Origin: Chondrus crispus
Lineage: Eukaryota > Rhodophyta > Florideophyceae > Gigartinales > Gigartinaceae
Direction: 5' to 3'
Length of the DNA: 64,000 nucleotides
Assembly: GCF_000350225.1 (NCBI RefSeq)
Contig: NW_005179004.1
Location: 447,224-511,223 of the forward strand
Below the pieces are notes generated by a model. That model was given only the letters and a program-made list of their open reading frames with translations, was not told where the DNA came from and did no database searches. Positions 20,606 to 30,832 of the stretch are shown here, one piece after another; positions within the stretch are counted from its first letter, which is position 1, and every line of letters starts with the position of its first letter. The translations under genes and the position numbers were made by a program.

Positions 20606-22666
20606 GCGCGTCCCCCCTCCCCCTGTACATGGAATAGACCTCTTCCATGTATGCGAAATTTGGATGTACCGACGTGGAATACTTGCAAGTGCGGAATTTC
20701 TGAACGTCGCGGAGTCCGACTGCATCCTGCAGTCATACAATGCAACCAATCTGAGGTACAGTACCCTTGTTCTCCTGAGATGAAGTGTTTTCAAAGTCAA
20801 TCTAAATTTTACACATCTCTTTAGTGTCTGCTTAACTGTACCCTCCTCTCTTCTTTTCGCGATTCTTTTCTTGTGTGTGAGAGTTTGCGCTCTCATTGAC
20901 GGTAGCATACTGCCACCGCCGAGCCGAACGTCGCTGACAGAGGAGGAGGGAGGGCTTCGCTGTCGGAGTGCGCGGTATGAGTTGGTGAGATGGACTGTGG
21001 GGATTTTGGGAAGGCGGGGAGGGCAGAGGCTCGTGATTTGGAAGTGGCCCAAATTGAGCCATGGCCCAAATTAAGCCGGTGAGAAGGGTACAGTACCTCT
21101 GTACTGTACTTCTGTACTGTACTTCTCGTGTAGCGTATAGAAGCCTCTGTTTCGTGCCATTTCACTAGGAGGTGCACGCACAGCCAACACTGTTTTCATC
21201 CATCCCCGGACTCTCTTTGTCTTGAGGTGATCTTGTCATAAAACATAGTGATACATCCGTCGTCCCTGAAACCGCACGCGTACATGCGGCTCACAGAATA
21301 ATGGAATCCGCTACACTACCATCAGTGACTCCCTACGTCTCAATAGACGTACAGTACATTTATAGTATAAATGTATAAATTTTATACACACGTAGGCACG
21401 GCATTGTTCCCATCTGAAGACTACAAATAGAAATGCCTGGCTGGAAAAAGAATATATGCAATTTAGCTGCATTGATCAAGCGCATCTTGCTCGGTACGAA
21501 ATACCCTCAGGTTCAGAGAACGAGGGAGGCCGGGGTTAGAGCATCTACTTAAAGGCAGATAGTTTGCTAGTACAGTAGGAAAAAGGTAGCCAAGAAGAAA
21601 AGCAACAACCAACCTTTCCTCCAAACGTTTATCGCCCAACCTCACAACACCCCGTAAGAGATCTCTCAGGTCTGAGAAGCTGCCAGTTGCACATGACATA
21701 ATGGGTGTAAGAAGAGCACTGTCAAAAAATAGCTCGCAAATAGGCCCAAAACACGTACACCTGTAAAACTATCTGATGTACAGTACTGTAGGATGCCAAA
21801 CTCTGCGGCCGTGTAAACCTGTTTCTGTACGCTACTGACTCTTTGGAAATCGTTTGCAGAACGTTTGCACGACAAACCTGTCTTTATGGGTTTTGACAAG
21901 TAAACTTTGATATTTCATCCGCCTGTCCTCGGCTACGGCCTGTGATGCCAAGAACACCGATGCCTCCCTGCTCCTGTGGAGCGGGGGCCGATGGTGGCTT
22001 TAATAGGTGCCTGTCTCATGTGCCTCAACGGCAGTGCCTCATCCACAGTGCTGTCCTAGCTCTGGATGAAACCACATGACCAAACTGTGACGCAGTTGCC
22101 TTATCAATTCACTTCATATCTCCCTCGAGCTATAGCAGTTAGTTCTACAACGGTATGTACAGTACGTATTTATCACATCACTCCACTCCCAGAGCAGGGA
22201 GAAGAATACTGTAGGATGGGGGCGAAGGAGCGAGCAAGGCGGGAAGAGGGATAAGGGACAACGATGCAAACAGAGGAGGCTCCATCGCGATTTCCTACAT
22301 CCCACATCGCAAAAATGCAGCTCACCGCCTTCAGTTGACATAAACTACTGTACCCTTCGAAGGGTACAATATTCGTGCGACATCTTATCGATTCTGCAAT
22401 TACACCTGCTGCACGTATCAAGAATGTAGACAGTGCACCCATCAATCGTCGTCTGTACTCTGTCCTGCCTCTTTCTCTAGCCCTTGAATCGCAGGCAAAA
22501 GTTGTGCTTGAAGTGGCTTCTCACCATCTTAAGACTATTATACAGTCTCCGTGGGGCAGGGAATCAACGTGATACCGTACGTTCAGGCTGTAGGAGCAAG
22601 CAAGTGTTATGTGAGCCGGAGGCGCGAAGACTTTGCAGAAGCAAAAGTAGGACACAGCACTGCTAG
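20606..22666. other. Long noncoding part of unit 2
   Basis: Largely homologous to 11345-13250 of unit 1, with no frame conserved between the two. A piece at about 21237-21655, between GAGGTGATC and TCTCAGGTCTGAG, has no counterpart in unit 1. It contains ATTTATAGTATAAATGTATAAAT and a GAGCATCTACTT word, but I found no clear inverted ends. Several short open frames here have no recognisable domain. Confidence 0.5.
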
Positions 22667-22817
22667 CAATACATAAGAGCGGCGCCCAAAATGCTCCGCA
22701 TTCACGCCTCCGCCACTTGGTGTGAGTAGGACGCCACCTTGTTCAATTGCCATCCGATCTACATCGACACTTTCTTCAAATATCATTCACACCACCACTG
22801 CACACCTCAATCCAGAC

Positions 22818-24362
22818 ATGGCCCTCTCTACTAGAATGAACAGTATGACATTCTTCGTCTTGCTTTTCTTGCTTCCTCTGTGGCATGGAGCCAATGCCCG
22901 AGACCTCTGCCCTCCAGGAACTGTAAGCTCGACTGGGGCACAGCCTTGCAGAGACTGCCCCGCCGGCAGATTCCAACCTGATACAGGAAAGAAATCATGT
23001 TTGGTTTGTCCTAAGGGGACCTACCAAAAATACGGTGGACGAAGCTACTGCTACACCTGTCCCCAGGGGGATTATCAACCAGAAACGGGCAAGACGATCT
23101 GTCGTGAATGTCCGTCCGGGTCGTTCGGGAGATGGGAAAAGGCAACCAGCGCGGCTACATGCAAGAAGTGTGCACCTGGCATGTACCAAAAATACAGCGG
23201 ACGAACCTACTGCTATACGTGCTCTCAAGGAGACTATCAACCAAAGGAGGGACAGACAACCTGCCTTGAATGTCCGCCCGGATCGTATGGCAGGAAGGAA
23301 GGTGCAACTAGTAAGGCGACGTGCAAGAAATGTGCGCCTGGAACGTACCAACCCTATAGCGGACGAAGCTCCTGCTATACGTGCTCTCAAGGAGACTATC
23401 AACAAAAGGAGGGACAGACAACCTGCCTTGAATGTCCGCCCGGATCGTATGGCAGGAAGGAAGGTGCCACTAGTAAGGCGACGTGCAAGAAGTGTGCGCC
23501 TGGAATGTACCAACCCTATACCGGACGAAGCTCCTGCTATACGTGCTCTCAAGGAGACTATCAACCAGAGGCGGGACAGACAAGCTGCTTTGAATGTCCG
23601 CTCGGATCTTATGGACGCAAAGCAGGTGCCACTAGTAAGGAGACGTGCAAGAAGTGTGCGCCTGGAATGTACCAACCCTATGGCGGACGTAGCTCCTGCT
23701 ATACGTGCCCCGAAGGAGATTACCAACCAAAGGCAGGACAGACAAGCTGCTCGGAATGTCCGCCCGGATCGTATGGAAGGAAGGAAGGCGCAACGAGTAG
23801 CGCGACGTGCAAGAAGTGTGGGCCTGGATCGTACCAACCCTATGGCGGACGTAGCTCCTGCTATACGTGCCCCGAAGGAGATTACCAACCAAAGGCAGGA
23901 CAGACAAGCTGCTCTGAATGTCCGCCCGGATCGTATGGAACGAAGGCAGGTGCAACTAGTAAGGCGACGTGCAAGAAGTGTGCGCCTGGAACGTACCAAA
24001 ACTATAGCGGACGAAGCTCCTGCTATACGTGCACTCAAGGAGACTACCAGCCAAATGCTGGGGGGACAAGCTGCTTTGACTGTCCGCCCGGATCGTATGG
24101 AAGCAGAGCAGGTGCAACTAGTAGGGCGACGTGCAAGAAATGTGAGCCTGGATCGTACCAAAACCTTAGCGGACGAAGCTCCTGCTATTCGTGCTCTCAA
24201 GGAGACTACCAGCCAAATTCTGGAGGGACAAGCTGCTCTGAGTGTCCGCCCGGAACGTTTGGAGACAGGGCAGGTGCAGCTAGTAGAGCGACATGCAAAA
24301 AGTGCCCGCCCGGCTACAGCCAGCCGTATAGTGGAAGGTACTATTGCAATAAGGTGCGCTGA
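22818..24362 (+). CDS. Secreted Cys-rich protein of 54-residue GCC2/GCC3-like repeats (8 repeats)
   Basis: A 514-residue paralogue of the 13411-14793 gene. It has the same signal peptide (hydrophobic core FFVLLFLLPLW, probable cleavage after GANA), the same N-terminal CPPG/CPAG segment, eight full 54-residue repeats and the same truncated ninth ending in NKVR before the stop. The length difference of 54 residues is exactly one repeat, so copy number has changed without breaking the frame. Within this gene, repeats 5 and 6 (YGGRSSCYTCPEGDYQP) are most alike, which marks a recent internal duplication or conversion. All Cys positions are kept, which argues for purifying selection. The conserved AGCAATACATAAGAGCGGCG box lies about 150 bases upstream. 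It is probably secreted or cell-wall-associated; the partner is unknown. Confidence 0.88.
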   Translation: MALSTRMNSMTFFVLLFLLPLWHGANARDLCPPGTVSSTGAQPCRDCPAGRFQPDTGKKSCLVCPKGTYQKYGGRSYCYTCPQGDYQPETGKTICRECPSGSFGRWEKATSAATCKKCAPGMYQKYSGRTYCYTCSQGDYQPKEGQTTCLECPPGSYGRKEGATSKATCKKCAPGTYQPYSGRSSCYTCSQGDYQQKEGQTTCLECPPGSYGRKEGATSKATCKKCAPGMYQPYTGRSSCYTCSQGDYQPEAGQTSCFECPLGSYGRKAGATSKETCKKCAPGMYQPYGGRSSCYTCPEGDYQPKAGQTSCSECPPGSYGRKEGATSSATCKKCGPGSYQPYGGRSSCYTCPEGDYQPKAGQTSCSECPPGSYGTKAGATSKATCKKCAPGTYQNYSGRSSCYTCTQGDYQPNAGGTSCFDCPPGSYGSRAGATSRATCKKCEPGSYQNLSGRSSCYSCSQGDYQPNSGGTSCSECPPGTFGDRAGAASRATCKKCPPGYSQPYSGRYYCNKVR

Positions 24363-24986
24363 GGATTGTCATTCTAGGCCGCCAAAGGCAAGGTATCTTG
24401 ATTCCGTGGTTTTCATGTCAGGGGCGTCAGAGGTTGGCACAAATAGCCTGCGCCGCGTATTTGACGGCGGCTGTATGGCTTCTCGATGAGTGCTTTTTGA
24501 TGATGACCAACTCAGCCCTGAGGGCCATTCCATTCATCGTGATTGGCAATCACGCAATCACGCAATCACGTCAATAAATGGTGCCTGCTCCCTTGTGGTT
24601 GGTTGTTTATATTACGTTTCCTAAAAAAGGGTCATACTCATTAAAGAAATAAACAATCGACTTAAAATTAATCTTGTGCTCCAACTTGCAGAACGACGTT
24701 AAATTAATGTCGTGATCGCGTGATTGCGTGATTGCATGATTGCCAATCACGATGAATGGAATGGCCCTCAGCATTTGAGGCGTCTTCCTGAAGCTCGGAA
24801 TGTCACGATCTGTTATTCTCCGAGGCTTACACTGTGCAGTGATTTCACCTTTACTCTACGGCAGTACTGTACCGTTGGTACCGTACATACCCAGTACATA
24901 CGTCGTAAAGCAATGATGTCCTGTACAGTACCTTCCGGAAGGTACTGTAATCTCTCTCCATCAGGAAAGCCATGCAGGCCCAGTAA
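24363..24986. other. 3' flank of the Cys-rich gene, with a MITE
   Basis: Apart from the 24518-24771 insertion this matches 14794-15113 of unit 1. The first 120 bases are almost identical between units. The degree of match past the stop codon suggests a shared 3' UTR. No AATAAA-type signal was seen in a conserved position. Confidence 0.45.
24518..24771. mobile_element. 254-bp MITE with about 50-bp inverted ends
   Basis: The left end CTGAGGGCCATTCCATTCAT continues through CGTGATTGGCAATCACGCAA. The right end is its inverted copy with very few mismatches. The interior is AT-rich and noncoding. Unit 1 has the unoccupied site at 14937-14956, so the insertion postdates the duplication. Flanking TCAG could be a 4-bp duplication, but its edges overlap the repeat, so the superfamily remains open. 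Confidence 0.9.
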
Positions 24987-25141
24987 CCCTGTGCGCCAAA
25001 TAGGGAGAACTTCAGATTTTGAGATTATCAAAATTTCACCCGCGTCCCGCCAGAGTAACTCACTTGTGCAACTGACGACCGCTGATAGAACCGCCTGATC
25101 TCGCCGATTCTTTTGATACCATTCTCAAAGTCATAGGACGT

Positions 25142-25608
25142 CTAGTGTCTAGGTGACAAATGGCCTCATATGAGGTCACTTTTCAACTTAATTTTTCTCG
25201 ACTTGTGCTAGCTGAACAAAATGGAAAAAGATACTCTCGCCACCGCAGTTGACTTCTGCGCTGTGGAAGGGTGGAGCTTGGTGAGATCTGCACGTCCTTT
25301 CCAGGATTTTTGAGAATACGTAAAGAAGAAGCTTTTTTAAAGAACATCAAAACGTTTTTTGTTGATATCTTCGAAACCAAAACGCCTGTTTAAAATATCA
25401 TCCGATTGTTCAAACTATATTAGATTCTTAGTATTTCTGTGTATTCATAACTGCTATCCCGATGTTTTGCAGGAAGCTATTACCGAGGGAATATTGGTTA
25501 AAGAAATGGTGTCTAAACTGATTTTATAAAATTTCGATTTAATATATACATTTTTGCAAAAAAAATCCGGCCTCATATGAGGCAACTTTCCAGCCGTCTA
25601 GACACTAG
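25142..25608. mobile_element. MITE, CTAGTGTCTAG family, copy C (inverted, 467 bp)
   Basis: Inverted relative to copies A and B. It starts CTAGTGTCTAGGTGACAAAT and ends CTAGACACTAG. The GGCCTCATATGAGG-type words are kept but less perfect than in A and B, and the interior is more diverged. It is nested in the piggyBac-like element. Confidence 0.88.
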
Positions 25609-25880
25609 TTCTCGTTTTATCTCTACTGTAGTCAAAAAAGGGAGAACATTGTGGAGAACGTCTCCTTATTGTTCTCCTCATGGTTAATTTGTTCTCCTCC
25701 TGGGAGAACATCTCTTTGCGAGGAGAACTTCTCTCCCGTGAAGTGAACAATCGTAATAAAATTGAACGTTGCTCCTGATTCGAAAGAAAACGTCTCCATG
25801 TCTATTTGCAACTCCCCATCCCGAGTGGCCAATTTTGAAAGGGCGTCAATAAGGCACTTTAGTTGACCAACATGCCTGAT

Positions 25881-28800
25881 TTATCGCATCGACTTCCTAG
25901 CTTTGTTATTCAACCTACATATTTCTACCGCAAGAATGACAGATTTTTGCAGCTTTGTCTTCGAATGCCACGTACCCCAACAGTTCTTACATATTGGTTG
26001 TTTGCAAGTGCGACAACATTGTACCTCATTTTCACCGCCCTTCTTTTGAATTTTTCTCCCTCTGTAGGTGACCGAATGATTATAAGAGCAAAGGCTACAA
26101 TATGTAGCCTTTGCTTTCACTCTCTCATGTGATTCAAGATTGTTCAGCCGTCTGGCAGCATCTTCAGCGCGATTATATTTCTCTACCACGTTTGTGTAAT
26201 ACATCGGAGTTACTTTGCGTTGGTTAGTGGACTCGGATAGCAAGTTCTGGGATACGTCACTTGTTTGGAAGCTGTGAATGTGGTCCGAGACAGACGATTT
26301 CTGTGTTCTTTGCACACACTTCCGAGCCAACTCCATTGCGAAAGCACCAAAACTTTGGCAACTCGTCATTTGATGCCGTAATTTTTTGTATGTTTGGAAG
26401 GTGAAACGCTCTCGACTCATACCGGGGAGCACTTCTCGTTGCCGAGCCATGGATAATATATGAGCGATTGCTGCATTTCCCACCTGTGAACTGATGAGGC
26501 GGCCAATTATGCTCACTATACGGTTCTCGCTCGTATTTGTATAGACAAGAGTCTTCAATGCGCTACTGAATTCGTCAACTCCAGCTTTTAAGGTGTTCCA
26601 GTACACCAAAAGAGTTGGTCTGATCATGCTACAAGGTGGCAGTGGACCGTTGTTTTGTACCAGATTTCTGTACGCTTGACTCAAATTGCAGAAAGAAGCT
26701 AGTGAACGAAGATCCGCCGCAGATTTGTCCTAGAGTAAAGCATCGTACCGGTTCGGTATGCCAGACGCGTCTCCTCCAATCCAATTAAATGCCGCAACAC
26801 GAATGCAATCCAGGACAAACATGTAACGATTGCGTAGACACTCAGTAAACTCCAACATAACAGCGTATATTATTTCTCCCACTCCGTTACGGCTTTCTTT
26901 TGCCACAATAAATAACACACGGCTTAACCCAAGTACAACGGCATGGTGAATGCATTGAAAGCGGTACTCAGGCGTAATTACTAGTTTTCTAAATTGCTTG
27001 TCTGCAAGCTCTGAGCTTCCAATTTCACTCACTTTTGACAGTGGACCACACTTGTCTCTAAGCGCCTTGGCATTGTCAATCGTGGCTCGAGATGCCATAG
27101 TTTTAACCTCGATGGCAGCACATGAATATATGTCACCTGTACTGTAGTACCCCAATAAACCATGCGGACTGTCTGCCAACATTGGGGCAGTTTTAGAGGC
27201 AACAAGCCCAACACAGCGTATACAATCAGCTCTATACTTTTCGAGCATTGGTTCATCGGTTTTCATTGAAAATGTGCATGCATTCTCCCCCACCATGTGC
27301 TCCTGTATAAATTGTGGAATAGCCCTAAGTACCTCGACCTCATTTAGCGTCCCCTCGATCATACCGGCGGTTGCAACGAGGGGTTTCATTGCCCATGCAC
27401 TTAAAGATACTTTGTATAAAGCACAAATTACTTCACCAGACGCATTCCGCTCTCTTATTTCATCACTTACAGTCTCTGATATAGGAGGGCACAAGACCAG
27501 CTCTCCATTGCTTACTAACAGCTGTATCTGCATGACCCTTTCAATAAGCTCATGTTTTCGTTTAGAAGCCCTTTCGCGTTTACGGACTGCAGCCAGCAAG
27601 GACAAAATTTCATCCTTACGCATATGTGACAGTGTTTCTGTCGTAGTTTGCATAAAGCTGTCCACGGCGCTTGCTGTGACGTCTGGGGATGCTTCCCTTT
27701 CAGTGATGCCCACTGTATTTATGACATTTTCCCATCGCTCTTTGAGAATTAGAAGTACGTCTTCTGTCCGGTCTGGCATAGCAGAGGTATCAGGCTGTAG
27801 CCGGACACCTTTTAGAGAGTTAGAAAGTCCAGTAAGGTGCACAATTGTGTTCCCACTTATGGCCGAGAAGAACACGCCTACTGTTCTTGACGTGAACATA
27901 AAAGCACGCGCCAAGAACCAGCCAGGGTCTTCTGCTTGACAAATGGTTAGCTGACGCACTTTGCTCAATACTTGTAGTACTTTCAGGCTGGAAATCATGT
28001 ACTCCGACACTAAAACGCGTAAATTGTAGATACTTCCAGCATTTTGTCCGGTATCAGTGCGCCTGTCGTAAATGACCTGCACTTCCTCAATCTATTGGGA
28101 GGTGAAAGAATTACGGTAGCTCTCCTTTGGAATGACACAGAATTTGTGCGCACCGAACCTGCTCTCGTCATTACTATAGACAGCCGCAATTCTGCCAGAA
28201 AAGCTTTCTCTATACACAGAAGCCTGCAGTGCCCTTCCTGTTCTCTTAAATGGGGTTTTCACTGCACTGTAAATTGCTCTGCAGCCTTTCTCCGATATGA
28301 CCATCCCTTTATGGCGCTTCCTTATTGCGCCATCCCCAAAAACAAATGGGAAGCTCAGCAAGCGTTTATGGGTCCCTATGCATGATGCACCAAAGCTCTC
28401 GTTCAAAAAACTTATGGTGGCGACCTCATTGTAGCCTCTGTCAGCAGCAAATAAAGAATCCACCATAGGTCGGAGGGAACCAAGAGTTGGAACGCCCTGA
28501 ATAAGCATTGCTAGACGCTGCCAAACGTCTATTATTTTCTCATTAGATCTAGTGTAGTGACTTGCCAGTACAGATTGTGTCAACGCCGAGCAGGCAGCGT
28601 TGTTAACAGGCCCCAGAGCCTTTTTCGGATTTTTGACTAGGGACAAATTCGTCAAATGTACAACAGACCTGGAGCTGAGTCTGTTATGGTCATCATCGAC
28701 TGAGTATATAGTCACTCCCTCAATGTTGACCAACGCTCTATTGACGGCTGCAAACTCAGCTTCCAGTTCTGTTATAAGGGCATTTCCCTTTGAAGGCTTA

Positions 28801-29951
28801 TTCAACCAACCGTTCCCTGTTTGCTCCACTCTACGGCGATAAGACTTAGAGCAGTTAAGGGAGCTCCAAATCTCCTTGTATCGGTCACCAGAAATGCCTA
28901 TCTGGAAAAGAATGCCTTGTTCTCTTTTTTAGTCATAGAGCTCACACAAGTCCCATAAGAAGCGGCTAACACATGCAAAATAATTGTGGCTTTCAGTTCT
29001 GCAATGGAACATACTTTCCGGTTTCTGGAGCGCAATACTGAGTTGATGTTGGCGCGAAGCTTTTCCAAGATGAAAAGAGGAAGAAATACCTCAAAAGCAG
29101 AAAAGCGAGATAGAGAAGCAGTAGGTTCGTCGTCGTCATGTTTTTCAGCCATTGCCAGAACACGATCCAAAAATAAGGTTACACTCTTTGACATATATCA
29201 GGTAGAGTTCGCGGTCCACACTGTCGACTTCTAGTACGAAAGGGCGGAAAGGTGATGCATATGCCCAGTCTCTAAGACCGCCGCATGTTCCAGTCCGCAA
29301 GGTGCTTCGTTGACCGATTTCTGGCATGCTTATACCCTCGCCTAATTCAGTATTTTCTGCCTCGATTGGATTCTCAAGTCCACATTCTGCAGTCGCCATA
29401 AACTCATTCATGTAGTCGGAGAAAAGTAGGGAGTTATAATCCTCCATCATAACTTCTGTGCGCTGCAAATCGTCAAACGTCCGCTTTTCGGAGTTCTCTA
29501 CTGTCCTTGTGTTAAGAAATATAACCTCTGCTTCTGGGATCGCACTATCGTGCCCGGTGTGAAAAGAATCCTCGGAAGAGGACTGCATATTGTCATCACG
29601 AGAAAGTTCCTGAGAGAAAGGAAGGTCAGAAGAGGATAGTGTATTGTCCATCGTTGGATCTAGGCGTCTATCAGAATCCTCAAACTCAACCATGCAGCAC
29701 TCTAGCTCCGTTTCATGTAAGTTTTGCACCACTGTGTCATGGCGTGATGGCGGTTTCGAGGCAGGAAGTTCAAATGCTGTCTCAGACTGGCATAGTTGCG
29801 CCAATGGCACGAATGAATCACTGTTGCATTCTGATCGTTGAGGAGAGCGTTGCGGGGAACCATGTGGTTGAGGGAGGGTTTGGAACGCGAGAGCGTCAAG
29901 ACTGTCGTCTGCCATGACAGATATGACGCTCCGCGGACGGGGCTGCGACAT
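25881..29951 (-). pseudogene. piggyBac-like transposase with a YqaJ-like nuclease region and C-terminal zinc finger
   Basis: The N terminus is acidic and low-complexity (first ATG at 29951). A middle stretch (about 29190-28900) lies in another frame, and the main frame resumes after a possible 3' splice site, TTCTTTTCCAG near 28885. Then come piggyBac-style landmarks: ISGDRYKEIW (N-terminal domain), YSVDDDHNRLSS (first Asp), ADRGYN (second Asp) and CIGTHKRLLSFPF (the GTxR-like strand). After these an unexpected stretch reads ADSPHGLLGYY, AAIEVKTM and YRFQCIHHAVVLG. That matches the SPDG, ExK and YxxQ order of YqaJ-type PD-(D/E)XK nucleases, though His replaces the usual Asp. The end holds CSLC and CRTCKQPICKNCWGTWH, like the piggyBac Cys-rich domain. 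Two in-frame stops, both TAG (28089-28091 and about 26727), split the main frame. It is probably inactive unless spliced or read through. Confidence 0.6.
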
Positions 29952-30504
29952 AACGAGCGCTAGATCGCGATGTGGAAGGATATACGAGGGAGGAAGAGGG
30001 GTCGCTGTGGAGATATTCTCTTGCTGGAGGAGCACTTTTCCACTTGTGGGGAGAACGTTCTCTCAAAATGTTCTCCTGCGACTGTCAGGAGATTGTAGAT
30101 TCTCCTGAAAAAAAATAAAGTTCACTTCCCTGAGTAGAACAAATTTGATCACTTCAGCCGCACAGGGGTAACTAGTTACCCTTGCGGCAGCAACATCTGT
30201 GGGGAGGCGGACCAAAGCCTAGGTTAGATGCAGGGTTTTGACGTTTCTAAACCTATCACAATACGCACCTGGCAAGAAAGGTCACGTTGTAGCAGTGGTG
30301 TTGGGGTGAAAACAGGATGCGTCGTCCCCGTGTCTTACCCGTGTGTGTTTTTTTCGTGATGTGTCTGCCCTCGGCCGTACAGGACGACCGAAAACCACCG
30401 CATTTATACTCTTTTTGCGCACTGTCTACAATTACTAACTTAAACTTCCAATTAGTTACACCGGTCCCAACCACGTGTCACACAACCCCCCACTGAGGCG
30501 GGGC

Positions 30505-30572
30505 CACGGGCCCCGGCCAATCAGATTTTGCCTTTGATTTTGATTTTTCTTCACCCTCCAGCCTATATCAAC
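30505..30572 (+). promoter_or_regulatory. CCAAT and TATA-like boxes upstream of the H3-tail chimera
   Basis: GGCCAATCAG (about 30515-30524) and CCTATATCAA (about 30560-30569) stand 45 bases apart in the usual order, some 265-320 bases before the ATG. A second, inverted CCAAT (ATTGG) lies near 30807. CCAAT boxes are common in histone promoters, so the promoter may have been captured together with the H3 start. Position-based inference. Confidence 0.4.
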
Positions 30573-30832
30573 ACAGACCTGGGGCTCGGACCCCCTTCCC
30601 TTCTTGTGGTATCTGCCGTCACTGTCCGTTCGCCTTTCTCGCTCCATCCCAGCCTCGTTTTAGCTCTTCCGGCCTCCTGCTTCCTGCGCTGCTTAGCTCT
30701 CGCGGCTCTTCCGCGTTGCCTCCTTGCTCCTCGTCGTAGCTTAGACCCCCAGTTTCCCACCAAATCGAGAGGCACGCAGGTGGGATTTCAGTCGGCGCGT
30801 GCCCTCATTGGCCCCCTTCATAGCGTAATACG

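Larger units (their letters stand above)
24987..30167 (-). mobile_element. piggyBac-like DNA transposon, 5181 bp
   Basis: The left end reads CCCTGTGCGCC and the right end, reverse complemented, CCCTGTGCGGC. Direct GTAA flanks both ends (24983-24986 and 30168-30171). A CCCT start next to a four-base TAA-containing duplication resembles piggyBac (TTAA with CCC ends). Unit 1 has the unoccupied site. Clusters of GGAGAAC/GTTCTCC lie at 25655-25740 and 30015-30090, as possible transposase-binding sites. One transposase gene is read on the minus strand. A MITE (25142-25608) has inserted near the left end. Confidence 0.75.
16805..30295. repeat. Segmental duplication, unit 2 (expanded by insertions)
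   Basis: Colinear with unit 1. Extra material is a block at about 19278-20710 (pogo-like element plus MITE), about 21237-21655 (no recognised content), a MITE at 24518-24771 and a 5181-bp transposon at 24987-30167. The duplicate resumes after that transposon with the GCGGCAGCAACA and GGCAAGAAAGGTC landmarks and fades near 30295. Confidence 0.85.
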
